NCBI GenBank assembly: GCA_045642025.1
Contig: JAZUIB010000052.1
Span: 1 to 40,837, forward strand
Direction: 5' to 3'
Length of the DNA stretch: 40,837 nucleotides
Source of the DNA: Equadaptatus sp045642025
GTDB taxonomy: Bacteria; Synergistota; Synergistia; Synergistales; Synergistaceae
The notes under the pieces were generated by a model. It was not told the origin of the DNA and did not search any database. It saw nothing but the letters and a program-made list of their open reading frames with translations. Each line of letters begins with the position of its first letter. Positions within the stretch are counted from its first letter, which is position 1. The translations under genes were made by a program, and so were the position numbers. This document shows positions 23,330 to 32,210 of this stretch, in pieces.

Positions 23330-25189
23330 TTATTCCGCGTAATCGGCATCTTTGATTTTCCATTCCGTTTCGTCTCCGCAGATGTTGCGGATTTTCAGAC
23401 GCAGCGGCTTTTCCCTGCACGCAATTTTCCCGTCCCAAAACTCTTTTGTCTTGACACCGTCTTTTATTACGTAACCGTTTTTGTCGATTTTAATTTCGCT
23501 GTCCGAGTGCCATCCGTCTTCCGCGGACGTACAGTCAAGGCTGATAAATTCTATCAGTTCAAGACCTTCCTCGCTGATTTCAATAGGATTGTAAGGTTTT
23601 TTGTCAGAAGAATTTGCAAACGCTTTTTCGTTAAACTCCGTAATTTTCTGCGCAACGCGGTCGCTTGCAAAACCGTCTATTGAAACGGAATATCCGCCGA
23701 AAAGGTCAGCACTCGTTTTTTGAACGCTGAATTTTGCCCAGTCGCTGACAACAACATCGTCAAGCACCGGTTTCAGGTCGCGCAACTCGATTTTGACAAG
23801 TGTACTGTCATCGTCCGCTATAAACTTTTCAAGTTTCTTTCTGTCTTCAACGTCAATATAATAGACAATCACTTTTTTTGCGTCAAATTCAAGTTCGGGA
23901 ATTGCCTGATGAATTATGCGGTACATCAGAGCCTCGTCAAGCATTCTTGACGAGCTGTCCAAAAGGTTGGGCAGATACACCGGCACAACTCCCAATTTGC
24001 TGTCGGATATTGCGCCTGCCCAAAAATCGCTGACAGAAACGTCTTTTTTCAGCCCCGGAATAACAGATTTAAGTTTTTCCATAGTCTGCACGGGGTTTCT
24101 GTACAGCTGAACGCCGTCCTTAATTTCAAGCACGTCAAACTCCGCGCCGTTCGCAATGAGTCTGTCCCTTGTTGTCTGAATGGAATTTATGCCTACGTCG
24201 CAATGGATAAATCTTCTGCCGAGTTTGCCTGCAACCGCCGCCGTTACACCGCTTCCGCCGAAGAAATCGGCAACGAGCATATTTTCATTGGACGAGGCTT
24301 TAATAATTCTTTCAAGCAACGCTTCGGGTTTTTGGGTCGCGTAATCTACACTTTCAGAACCGTCTGCTTCTGTTCCTATTACATTTACATCTTCCCAAAC
24401 ATCTCTGCAAACAGCATTGTGATACCAACGTTGTTTTGACTCATCCCATAATTCAGGATATTTTTGATTAAAATTATATTTTTTATCAACATATGACCTG
24501 TAATATTGCACATTAAATATATAATTTGGCTCTGGCGACTTTGTATAGAAAAATAAAGTATCGTGCTTTCGTGCAAAACATGACTTATTTGTTCCGCCAG
24601 TCCTATATCCCCAAATTATCTCATTTTTAAGGTTGTCTTCTCCGAATATTTCGTCCATAAGAATTTTGACATAGTGCCCAATGTGCCAGTCAAGATGCAC
24701 ATAGATTGACGCGGTTTCGCTCATTACGCTTTTAATGGCGACAAGATTTTCCCACATCCAGTTGAGATATTTTTCCTTGTCCCAAACGTCGCCGTACATT
24801 TTTTCTTCAAACGCTTTGTATTCTTCGTTGTCAAGTTCCTGCTCTGCTTTTTCAAGTGCTTCGGCAACTTTGGGATTTCTGCGGATATAAATTTTCTTCG
24901 CATAGTCTGCGCCGCTTGCAAACGGCGGGTCTATATAGACGAGGTCAACTTTTATGCCCTGTTCTTTGAGGTAAGCGCAGGCGGAAACACATTCGCCGCG
25001 AATCACCATATTTCCGCCGGCGTTTTCTCCTACGTTTTCCGTTTTTTCAAGCTCGTAAAGCGGCATTCCGCGACGCAGCACGGCGGAGGTTTCGTCCGCG
25101 CCGCGGTATTTCAGCATACGGCTGAAATTTCTCAAAACAGCCTGTCCTTCAATCGGTTCCGGTATAAACGGTACGTATTTTATCGGCAT
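23330..25189 (-). CDS. mod: Type III restriction-modification system, adenine methyltransferase subunit (Mod)
   Basis: 619 residues. VDLVYIDPPFASG (near residue 87) is the catalytic D-P-P-F motif, and VADFFGGSGVTAAVAG (near 310) is the SAM-binding motif. This order (catalytic first) is the beta class used by type III Mod proteins. The target-recognition region lies between them, and a long C-terminal part follows. Mod defines the recognition site, methylates one strand and is needed by Res for cleavage. The start codon overlaps the res stop (TAATG), so translation is coupled. It is less likely to be an orphan methylase, given the adjacent helicase-nuclease gene. Confidence 0.9.
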   Translation of the reverse strand: MPIKYVPFIPEPIEGQAVLRNFSRMLKYRGADETSAVLRRGMPLYELEKTENVGENAGGNMVIRGECVSACAYLKEQGIKVDLVYIDPPFASGADYAKKIYIRRNPKVAEALEKAEQELDNEEYKAFEEKMYGDVWDKEKYLNWMWENLVAIKSVMSETASIYVHLDWHIGHYVKILMDEIFGEDNLKNEIIWGYRTGGTNKSCFARKHDTLFFYTKSPEPNYIFNVQYYRSYVDKKYNFNQKYPELWDESKQRWYHNAVCRDVWEDVNVIGTEADGSESVDYATQKPEALLERIIKASSNENMLVADFFGGSGVTAAVAGKLGRRFIHCDVGINSIQTTRDRLIANGAEFDVLEIKDGVQLYRNPVQTMEKLKSVIPGLKKDVSVSDFWAGAISDSKLGVVPVYLPNLLDSSSRMLDEALMYRIIHQAIPELEFDAKKVIVYYIDVEDRKKLEKFIADDDSTLVKIELRDLKPVLDDVVVSDWAKFSVQKTSADLFGGYSVSIDGFASDRVAQKITEFNEKAFANSSDKKPYNPIEISEEGLELIEFISLDCTSAEDGWHSDSEIKIDKNGYVIKDGVKTKEFWDGKIACREKPLRLKIRNICGDETEWKIKDADYAE

Positions 25190-28056
25190 TATTCTTCGCC
25201 TCCAAAAAATTCTTTTATTTTGCTGTGCGTTTTTATCAGTCGTTCCTGTTCGCTGTCGCTGTCTTCAAGGTAGAGATAATCAAAGCGTCTGTAGTTGAAT
25301 GCTTTGTTGTTTTGTATGATAAATTCTGTCTCCGTAAATTTCTTTTTCTCTTTGAACACAGGGTCGTTAGCGTATATCTGTCCTTTTGTTTCAACGATGG
25401 CAGCCTTGTATATCTCTCCGTTTTTTCTCTGTATTATAAGAAAGTCCGGCGTGTAAAAGCCTATATCCTGCCAGCCGTTTTTACCTTGTTTATAGCACTT
25501 TATTTTAAATTCTGTCAGTTCTCTGTCTCCGTTGTAATAGACTTCAAGCCCAAGTCTGTCAACATCTTCAAGTCCGAGAATCTCTGTCAGAAATTTCTGC
25601 TCAAAGCTGCTGTCCGTGTGGTATGGCAGATAGTGGAAGCTTCTGTCTTTCTGCGGATGCGAACTGTTCTGTCTGCGCAGGGTTTCAGCCATTTCTGCCT
25701 GTCCGAGTTCTTCAAGACTTTTTATCGTTTCCGCTGTTTTTTCGTCTATGACAAGTTTCCCATTGTCATCGGCTATGATTTTTTCTACTATGTCCTGTTC
25801 GGGGCAGAACTCGTTTGTGTCGTCCGTGTAAATTTCATTTGTGAAGTTAGCGATGTTAAGCAGACTTGCCCATGTCGGTATAAATTCTTCGTCAGTTGCC
25901 CATTCTCTTTTGTCTGCAAAGGCTTTGCGGATGTTTGCGCGGACTGCCGAAATGTTGTATTTTGAGCTGTAGCAGCGTGATTTTGCTTTGACAAAGGTGA
26001 TTTTTTCAAATATGCCGCGCAGCTCTGTTTCGTATTTCAACAGTTCGTCAACTGTAAGGAATCCGAAACTTTCTTTTGCGATTTCATACAGCCAGCCGTT
26101 GAAGGCGGCGGGGATTGTGCCGTGTTCTTCATCGTCAACAACCGTATTTACCCTGTGAAGCGATAAATCTATCATTCTCACTGTGTCGGGGTTTATCTGC
26201 GTTCCGTCTGCGGCAGCCGGTATATTTTGTGCCGGGGTGGCGTTTTCAACGACAAGCGCGCCGTATTTTACCGACAGCTGGTAGAAATCTATCGGCGGAA
26301 GTTTCAGACGTTCCATGCGGTTGTAGCGGTTCAGCCGCGTTTTTCCGGCGTTGCCGTTCATAAATTCTTTTATTGTGATGTGCTGCTGCCTGCCCAGCTG
26401 TTCTTCAAGTTTTTTGCCGTTATCGCCGTTCAGGTATATCAGCGCTGTTTCGTCAGAGTTTTTTACCACCTGACGCAGGCAGCGGCAGGAGGTTTGCAGC
26501 ACCATATTCTTGGGGCAGTCGCCTTCCTGCGACAGTATTATTCCTGTCAGACTGCGGCAGTCCCAGCCTTCTTTTCCTATTTGAACGAGCAGGATTATCC
26601 GTATTTTGGAAAAAGGTTTGTCAAGTGAGTCGTATTGCAGCTGGCTGTCCTGCGGCTGCGGATATTTTTTGTTTCCTCTGTGAAATTTGAGTATCGCGTC
26701 CGCGCTTATGCCGTATTCGGCGGCAATTCGCGAAACAAGCGGATAAACCGTTTCTTCCAGCTTTTCTATGGTACCGCAGTATATGCCGAGTTTCGCGGCG
26801 AGTCCGCCGGAATAAACGGTATCTTTGTATTTGTTAAGAAATTCTCTTGTGCCGGTTTCGATTATGCGTTCAGATTCCGCTGTTTCCGAGATTTTTACGT
26901 CCGGACGTTTCAGGAAATTGCCGACTCCGTTCACAAGAGGATAGTAATAAACTGTGTTTGTGATTTCAGTCGTTGCAACGGAAAGGTCTTCCGTTACGGT
27001 AATTTTTTCAGTCTTTTCAAGATACGGAGTACCGGAGAAACCGATTACAGAGTTGATTGAACCGCCGTCAGCCCATTTATTAACTACGGCGCGAAGCTTT
27101 ATTTCATCGCTAACGGCATGGTGGACTTCATCTATGAAAACTGAAAGCGAAGGCAGCTGCCCTATGAGCGCGCGCAGTTCATTCGCAAACACGCTTCTTT
27201 CGTTATTATCAAGTATAAATGCCTGTCCGTCTTTCTCAAGCACACTGTCAAGGATAACTTTTTCGGCGTTTGTAACTGCCACAAGACCGAACAAGTCGCG
27301 GAAAGGCTGATGATTTGCGATTTTCTGAACATTGGGATTTTTTGTTTTGTTAGATTTGCTTGCCGTTTTATTCTCGTCAAGAACTTCAAAAATCAGCTCC
27401 CGTTTTATTTCTGAAGCGGCAGGTTCAGGCAGTATCCATGACGGCTCAAAGCGCTGGATTGTGCGGAGACTCGGCACAACCGAAGATTTAAGACCCGAAG
27501 GCGCAAACACTATGAAATTGTGCGCAAAAATGGGATTGTCCGGCTCAAGCCGCGCAAAATACAGGTCAAGATATATAAACGCAGCCATAAGATATGTTTT
27601 GCCCGCGCCCATCGGAAGACTGAAAAGATAGTCCGTGTATGAAACACCGTAAAAAGCGTTGTAGAAAAATTTATTGTAATCTATTGTCTGCGGCGTTTTT
27701 TTAATTGCTTCTTCAAGTTTTTTGGAAACTTGCTCGCCTTTGTCGTTTCTCAGGCGGGAGTATTCAAACAGGGCTGCCGCTGCTTTGTTTTGTTTGAGAA
27801 AATTACGTGTATTGTTTGAAATTTCAAGGTCATCAAAAGCAGCTTCGGCAATGGAATTAAATTTGCCGTCCGCAAACAGCTTAGCAAGAGGCTTGTCTTC
27901 GCAGGCGATTTTCAGATAAAGATACGTTTTTATGGCGTCAATCTGCGCGTCGCGCATAGAGCCTTTTGTTTCAATGTAGTTTGTGACAGACAAGACAGTA
28001 CATTCAGGCGAAGAATACCATTTGTCGCGCGCGGTCTCTATCATACGGTAAAACAC
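25189..28056 (-). CDS. res: Type III restriction enzyme, helicase-nuclease subunit (Res)
   Basis: 955 residues. PMGAGKTYL is Walker A (about 149), SVFIDEVHH is motif II (about 307) and IGFSGTPY motif III (about 340). IILLVQIGKEGWDCRSL and MVLQTSCRCLRQV cover later SF2 helicase motifs. Near residue 885 DFLIIQRKNGEIYKAAIVETKG-type sequence gives a PD-(D/E)xK nuclease (D, E, K). Res translocates or slides on DNA and cuts when two unmodified sites are met. The start is GTG with a perfect AAGGAGG upstream. It is first in the res-mod operon and diverges from the AAA/TOPRIM gene. Confidence 0.92.
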   Translation of the reverse strand: MFYRMIETARDKWYSSPECTVLSVTNYIETKGSMRDAQIDAIKTYLYLKIACEDKPLAKLFADGKFNSIAEAAFDDLEISNNTRNFLKQNKAAAALFEYSRLRNDKGEQVSKKLEEAIKKTPQTIDYNKFFYNAFYGVSYTDYLFSLPMGAGKTYLMAAFIYLDLYFARLEPDNPIFAHNFIVFAPSGLKSSVVPSLRTIQRFEPSWILPEPAASEIKRELIFEVLDENKTASKSNKTKNPNVQKIANHQPFRDLFGLVAVTNAEKVILDSVLEKDGQAFILDNNERSVFANELRALIGQLPSLSVFIDEVHHAVSDEIKLRAVVNKWADGGSINSVIGFSGTPYLEKTEKITVTEDLSVATTEITNTVYYYPLVNGVGNFLKRPDVKISETAESERIIETGTREFLNKYKDTVYSGGLAAKLGIYCGTIEKLEETVYPLVSRIAAEYGISADAILKFHRGNKKYPQPQDSQLQYDSLDKPFSKIRIILLVQIGKEGWDCRSLTGIILSQEGDCPKNMVLQTSCRCLRQVVKNSDETALIYLNGDNGKKLEEQLGRQQHITIKEFMNGNAGKTRLNRYNRMERLKLPPIDFYQLSVKYGALVVENATPAQNIPAAADGTQINPDTVRMIDLSLHRVNTVVDDEEHGTIPAAFNGWLYEIAKESFGFLTVDELLKYETELRGIFEKITFVKAKSRCYSSKYNISAVRANIRKAFADKREWATDEEFIPTWASLLNIANFTNEIYTDDTNEFCPEQDIVEKIIADDNGKLVIDEKTAETIKSLEELGQAEMAETLRRQNSSHPQKDRSFHYLPYHTDSSFEQKFLTEILGLEDVDRLGLEVYYNGDRELTEFKIKCYKQGKNGWQDIGFYTPDFLIIQRKNGEIYKAAIVETKGQIYANDPVFKEKKKFTETEFIIQNNKAFNYRRFDYLYLEDSDSEQERLIKTHSKIKEFFGGEE

Positions 28057-28092
28057 AGCGGCATCCTCCTTCCAATTCTGCTATTATTCTCT

Positions 28093-28117
28093 CACAAGAC
28101 GGCGTTTTTGTCTTGTG
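28093..28117. other. Hairpin in the divergent region between res and the AAA/TOPRIM gene
   Basis: cacaagac / gtcttgtg stem with a 9-nt loop, followed on the plus side by a run of T. It could stop antisense transcription into res or act as an operator between the two divergent units. Confidence 0.4.
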
Positions 28118-28124
28118 TTTTTTG

Positions 28125-28152
28125 TTGTAAACGGAGTAAAAGGTAGTATAAT
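28125..28152 (+). promoter_or_regulatory. Promoter for the AAA/TOPRIM-D12 methyltransferase unit
   Basis: TTGTAA, 16-bp spacer, TATAAT, ending 30 bases before the ATG. Confidence 0.6.
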
Positions 28153-28182
28153 TTACACAGTAGAGTAATAGGAGGTGCTGAA

Positions 28183-29715
28183 ATGCCTGTGATCAAAAGT
28201 CTGCGTGTCGATAAATTCAGAAATTTGCCTGTAGGTGAATATCCTTTGGGTAAAAGACTTACTGTAATAACCGGACAAAATGCCACGGGAAAGTCCACAT
28301 TGTTAGGTATGATCGCACAACCATTTGGCATTAATGAAAAAGATATATGGGGCAGGACACTTCGTTCAAAATTTAGTGAAATATTTAAAATGTCACCTAC
28401 GTATGATATTCCTGGTGACCACACATATTACATTAACACTTACACACCAATGCACAGTGACGGGACAGAAGTTCAAGTAAAAACTTATAAGCGTAATGAT
28501 ATTATTCCGCCGATTAGATTTGTCACCGGCAGAAATCGTGCGGCAGGCGATGGTAATATTGATATTCCAGTAGTTTATTTGGGACTTAAACGAGTTTTCC
28601 CATTAGGTGAGACTGCCGAATGCTCAATAACCGAAACAAATCTAACAGTTCAAGAAAAAGAATTTTTTGTTGAGAATCATGTGAAAATTCTTTCAGAAAT
28701 ATCTGCAGTTATTAAACCTCAGGTAATACAGTCAAAAAATCCGAAAGAAAAAGAGACTTTCGGAATTGAAACGGATACTTATGACTCGTATGTTATTTCT
28801 GCCGGACAGGACAATATAGGCAAAATCCTTGGTGCAGTTATATCAATAATAAGATACAAAGAACAAATGCAAGAAAAATATAGGGGAGCATTTTTGCTTA
28901 TAGATGAAGCAGATGTTACATTACATTCGGCATCACAGCGCAAGTTAGTTGATTTTCTGCTTAGAATGGCGCGAATACACGATATCCAAATAATTGTAAC
29001 GACTCATTCAATCGAATTTATCAAGGCTGCTTATGACAGTATAGATGATAGACAAAATGTTTGTGTATGGCATCTTTATGCACCGTATGGTGACGTTATA
29101 TTTTCCTGTAATCCACGTTTAGACGACATTATGAGTGCACTTACACTTCAAAATGAAAATCAGCAACTTCCCAAAATCAAAGTTTTTACGGAAGACGATG
29201 AAGGTGTGTTATTTCTTAAAAAACTGTTAAGTGCTGAAATTACACATCGTATCGAAATTATAGCCGTGCATTGTGGTTATACTATGCTTAGAAATGTTTC
29301 CAAAGCGTTTGATAAATTTATACCTGCGATTTGGGTAATGGACGGTGATCAACACTGTACTTCACGAGATTCAAAAGCATTGCTTGCAATGCCCGGCGGG
29401 TCAAGTGTTGAACACTGCATGTGCAGTTTACTATCCAATTTGCCTGCCAATGATAGTTTCTGGAAAATTGCTGGAACCAACTACACTAAGCAGCATTTTA
29501 TCAGCAATCGACCTCAGTTATACGCAGATAGAACTACAATGAAAAACTGGTTTAATGCAGAAAAAAAGAACTGGGGGCGGGGAATGTCAGCAATTTACAA
29601 GCGTTGGTATCAAGAACACGAAGAAGATGTGTTAAAATTTAACAAAGAGTTTATCAAAGCATTCAACATGACGGCAGAGAAGATGGCTTTGCCTAAGATT
29701 GAAGAAAGGGAATAA
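28183..29715 (+). CDS. AAA ATPase with C-terminal TOPRIM-like domain (OLD-family-like nuclease)
   Basis: 510 residues. VITGQNATGKSTL is Walker A (about 31-38), AFLLIDEADVTLH Walker B (about 236), and VTTHSIEFI the H switch (about 273), as in SMC/RecF-like ATPases. The C-terminal part begins KIKVFTEDDEGVLFLKKLL (Glu near 337) and continues to AIWVMDGDQH (DxD near 385). That is the spacing of a TOPRIM nuclease site, so the layout is that of OLD-family proteins in phage defence. AGGAGGTG sits five bases before the ATG. The adenine methyltransferase gene follows after nine bases. Subfamily not resolved; PARIS and Gabija ATPases are relatives to compare. Confidence 0.8.
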   Translation: MPVIKSLRVDKFRNLPVGEYPLGKRLTVITGQNATGKSTLLGMIAQPFGINEKDIWGRTLRSKFSEIFKMSPTYDIPGDHTYYINTYTPMHSDGTEVQVKTYKRNDIIPPIRFVTGRNRAAGDGNIDIPVVYLGLKRVFPLGETAECSITETNLTVQEKEFFVENHVKILSEISAVIKPQVIQSKNPKEKETFGIETDTYDSYVISAGQDNIGKILGAVISIIRYKEQMQEKYRGAFLLIDEADVTLHSASQRKLVDFLLRMARIHDIQIIVTTHSIEFIKAAYDSIDDRQNVCVWHLYAPYGDVIFSCNPRLDDIMSALTLQNENQQLPKIKVFTEDDEGVLFLKKLLSAEITHRIEIIAVHCGYTMLRNVSKAFDKFIPAIWVMDGDQHCTSRDSKALLAMPGGSSVEHCMCSLLSNLPANDSFWKIAGTNYTKQHFISNRPQLYADRTTMKNWFNAEKKNWGRGMSAIYKRWYQEHEEDVLKFNKEFIKAFNMTAEKMALPKIEERE

Positions 29716-29724
29716 AAATTTTTC

Positions 29725-30621
29725 ATGAACTATACTCCGCTGCGCTACCCGGGAGGGAAAAATAAACTTTTTGCTTTTTTCTCTCGTATGGTCGAGAGTA
29801 ATTTCAAGACAAAACCCAGCTACGCTGAGCCTTATGCAGGTGGTGCAGGGTTGGCTTTGTCGTTGCTTCTGACTGGTAAGGCACACGAGATTTATATCAA
29901 TGACAAGGATAGAGCGATTTATGCTTTTTGGTATTCTGTATTAAATAACACAAATGAGCTTATTAAAAAGATTGTTGATACTGATATTTCTATTACAGAA
30001 TGGGAACGGCAGAAAAAAATTCAAAATGACAAAGATAATGCAGATTTGTTTAAACTCGGATTTTCTACATTTTTCTTAAACCGTACCAACCGTTCCGGAA
30101 TCATTAAAGGTGGGGTAATAGGCGGTAAAGATCAGAGCGGAATGTGGAAATTAGATGCCAGATTTAATAAATCTGACTTGATTAAACGGATCCAAAATAT
30201 TGTTGAATATAAGTCATCCATACATTTATATAACAAAGATGCCATAGCGTTTTTATCTGATATGGAAAACGACAGGCATAATAATATTTTATATTATCTT
30301 GACCCACCGTATATTAACAAGGCGCACGGACTTTATGATAATTTCTACAGCAAACACGACCATAGATATGTTGCGGATACTGTAAAAACATTGAAATCTA
30401 AATGGATTGTATCTTATGATGCAGATGATATGGTTAAAGAGCTGTATTCGGGGTTTACGCAGATAACTTATGATTTGAGTTATTCAGCTCATATAATAAG
30501 AAAAGGACGAGAGTTTATGGCCTTTTCACCGTCAATTATTTTGCCTAAACTATTTTTTGAAAATATTGGCACACACACTGATTATTGTAATATGAGCAAT
30601 ATCACTTTCAATGTAGCATAG
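29725..30621 (+). CDS. D12-class N6-adenine DNA methyltransferase (Dam-like)
   Basis: 298 residues. LRYPGGKNKL at the N-terminus and AEPYAGGAGLALSLL (SAM-binding motif, near residue 36) come first, and YYLDPPYINKAHGLY (catalytic DPPY, about 193) later; this order is the alpha class of MTase D12/Dam. It methylates adenine in a short target that cannot be read from sequence. The gene starts nine bases after the AAA/TOPRIM ATPase and has no cognate type II restriction gene. It may therefore mark self DNA for that ATPase/nuclease, which is inference. A hairpin terminator follows. Confidence 0.92.
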   Translation: MNYTPLRYPGGKNKLFAFFSRMVESNFKTKPSYAEPYAGGAGLALSLLLTGKAHEIYINDKDRAIYAFWYSVLNNTNELIKKIVDTDISITEWERQKKIQNDKDNADLFKLGFSTFFLNRTNRSGIIKGGVIGGKDQSGMWKLDARFNKSDLIKRIQNIVEYKSSIHLYNKDAIAFLSDMENDRHNNILYYLDPPYINKAHGLYDNFYSKHDHRYVADTVKTLKSKWIVSYDADDMVKELYSGFTQITYDLSYSAHIIRKGREFMAFSPSIILPKLFFENIGTHTDYCNMSNITFNVA

Positions 30622-30651
30622 AGATTTCCGTTTTCATCGCACGCAAAAATA

Positions 30652-30682
30652 GCCGGTTGGGGAATACCCCGCCGGCATTTTT
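30652..30682 (+). terminator. Terminator after the D12 methyltransferase gene
   Basis: gccgg-tt-gggg, loop, cccc-g-ccggc stem followed by ATTTTT. Confidence 0.7.
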
Positions 30683-31053
30683 CAAATTTTAAGGCGTCGA
30701 TATTTTGTTTTTTGTTTTTCACTCTCTGCTTCAAGCTCGTCTCTTTCGGCAGATTGTGCTTTGCTGTTTTGCTTTTCTTTTTTCGCTCACCGCTTCCCCG
30801 AAGTGCGAGGTGCTGTGTGCTAAGTGCTAAAAGCTCAAACCGCGGTCTGAAAAAATGTTTGTGTCTCAGACGGACTCACCCAATATATGAAGAAGTTGCA
30901 GACTTGGGCAGCCTTTCCTCATATAAAGTCCGGCATCAACGAGACGTGTATCGTCGCAAGGCGCATTATTTTTTCCGGTTACTGGTAGTTGATCCCCCGT
31001 AGGTTGGCTGTGGTTCACCGTTTTGAATTTGCGCGATGTTCGGAAACAGAGGT
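30683..31053. other. Gene-poor spacer with a candidate structured RNA
   Basis: No convincing protein gene; the one ORF here (30712-31002) has phenylalanine-rich, random composition and no ribosome site. Bases 30863-30945 hold nested pairings: GTCTC (30863) with GAGAC (30941), CGGACT (30871) with AGTCCG (30927), and CCCAA (30879) with TTGGG (30904). TATATGA (30884) can pair with TCATATA (30919), which would make a pseudoknot. An alternative pairing GTCTGA (30845) with TCAGAC (30866) excludes part of that fold. I recognise no known RNA family. Confidence 0.35.
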
Positions 31054-31306
31054 CTCCATATATAAATCTGCGGACAGGGTAGCAATTTTTGAAGGCTGCT
31101 GTAAAAAATTTCTTAAAGAATTTTGAAAATTCTTGTCCGTTGACAATGTCTCTTACATCTTATATACTGAAATGTTGCCCAAAGACAAGGGAATGTAACA
31201 GGACAATCCGAAGCAGGCTGATTTAGGCGTATTGAAAAAAATATAGACTTTTTTTTCAGAGCACCCTTCAAAAATCAGGAGGCTGTCCGCAGATTTATAT
31301 ATGGAG
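31054..31306. repeat. 253-bp inverted-repeat element with an internal promoter
   Basis: The outer 24 bases (31054-31077 and 31283-31306) are perfect inverted copies. After 7 unmatched bases on each side, 11 more match perfectly (31085-31095 and 31265-31275), then TGCT. The arms are therefore about 47 bp and symmetric. GGT flanks both outer ends. A consensus promoter lies inside. It may be a MITE-like element or a regulatory structure. Confidence 0.75.
31140..31168 (+). promoter_or_regulatory. Sigma70-type promoter inside the inverted-repeat element
   Basis: TTGACA, 17-bp spacer, TATACT. It reads toward the small-gene cassette at 31517 or makes a short RNA, since an A/T-stem hairpin (GAAAAAAA to TTTTTTTTC, 31234-31257) lies about 65-90 bases downstream. 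Confidence 0.65.
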
Positions 31307-31516
31307 GGTGTGAATAAAAACGGGAAGTCGTCAGTCGTCGGCCGCCGGCTGACATAAAACGAGGCAGTGCAGGATACGGGTTAAAAGCGCCCGACACGCG
31401 GAAAGCTAGCGAGTAAAAAGTCAGGGTAGAGGTTTTGTCCCGTAATTTATACCGCCGGATTTTATATTCCCGCGCATTCATACCCCCGGAATTTATAAGA
31501 AAGAGAGGTGAAGGAA

Positions 31517-31717
31517 ATGGCAAGTTTTGAAAACGAAGGAACAAGCATGAAGTTCAGTCTTACGGTTGATGACGCCAAGAAAACTGTCTCTGTAAACAGA
31601 ATTTCAGCAGCTGCGGACGCTGACAAACTCAGTTCAGTAGCAAGAAATTTCAAACCGCTGTTCGTAATTCAGCCGACAAAAGTCATACGCAGTATGAATG
31701 ACGAGATTGTTGATTAG
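31517..31717 (+). CDS. DUF1659-like small protein
   Basis: 66 residues, beginning MASFENEGTSMKFSLTVDD. The pattern of a beta-rich N-terminal half (KFSLTVDDAKKTVSVNRIS) and a C-terminal half ending KPLFVIQPTKVIRSMND resembles DUF1659, usually found beside a DUF2922 protein as here. I chose ATG 31517 with GAGAGGTGA upstream; a GTG three codons earlier overlaps that site. Function unknown. Confidence 0.6.
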   Translation: MASFENEGTSMKFSLTVDDAKKTVSVNRISAAADADKLSSVARNFKPLFVIQPTKVIRSMNDEIVD

Positions 31718-31853
31718 TGAACAGGAAGCAGAAGGTAAGGAGTAGGAGGTAGGAGGTAGAAAAAATCTACAACCTACAAGCGAGTGAAACGAACGTCCTT
31801 CAAACTGCGAACTAAGTGAACAAAGTGAACGCACGAAAGGAGGTGAATGAATA

Positions 31854-32087
31854 ATGGGTATTGAAAGTACGAGAAAATTGAAAATGAAATTCAAAACAAT
31901 CGGCGGCGATGACCTCAATGTCATACTCAACTATGCCAAGGAAGGCCTTAAGGAAGGCGACGGAGCAGCACTTGTCAAAACGGCAATGCAGACAGTTCTC
32001 AGCGAACAGCCGTTCAGCGAAACTATATCAAACGTAAACGGCGCGGAAATTATTGAAACAACCACCACAGACGTAGAGATGGACTAG
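31854..32087 (+). CDS. DUF2922-like small protein
   Basis: 77 residues. The core KMKFKTIGGDDLNVILNYAKE and the end NGAEIIETTTTDVEMD match DUF2922, a short family with no known function. The ribosome site AAAGGAGGTGA is very strong. The 136-bp gap from the DUF1659-like gene contains a purine-rich stretch with repeated GTAGGAG and a short hairpin (gtaggaggtaga to tctacaacctac). Confidence 0.65.
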   Translation: MGIESTRKLKMKFKTIGGDDLNVILNYAKEGLKEGDGAALVKTAMQTVLSEQPFSETISNVNGAEIIETTTTDVEMD

Positions 32088-32210
32088 TAAAGCGGGATAG
32101 CGCTTACGCCGCAGGATAACGCTGAACGCTAAGCCCAACAGCAAAAACGTTAAAGCCTTTGCGGCGTGGGCGAAGCGAATGCTGTCCAGCAAACGAAAGG
32201 AGATGTTACT

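Noticed and set aside
25225..25965. 246-residue plus-strand ORF inside res
   Set aside because: Antisense shadow rich in F, V, Y and C; res has full helicase and nuclease motifs on the other strand.
28183..29715. PARIS (AriA/AriB) or Gabija assignment for the AAA/TOPRIM gene
   Set aside because: No UvrD-like GajB gene follows, and the TOPRIM part could not be matched by eye to DUF4435; the neighbour is a methyltransferase instead.
30905..30925. GAGGAAAG on the minus strand, like the conserved core of RNase P RNA
   Set aside because: The surrounding bases do not continue the RNase P consensus and the matching 3' core is absent.
30712..31002. 96-residue ORF after the D12 methyltransferase
   Set aside because: No ribosome site, low-complexity F/L/R/C composition, no family pattern, and it overlaps the candidate structured RNA.
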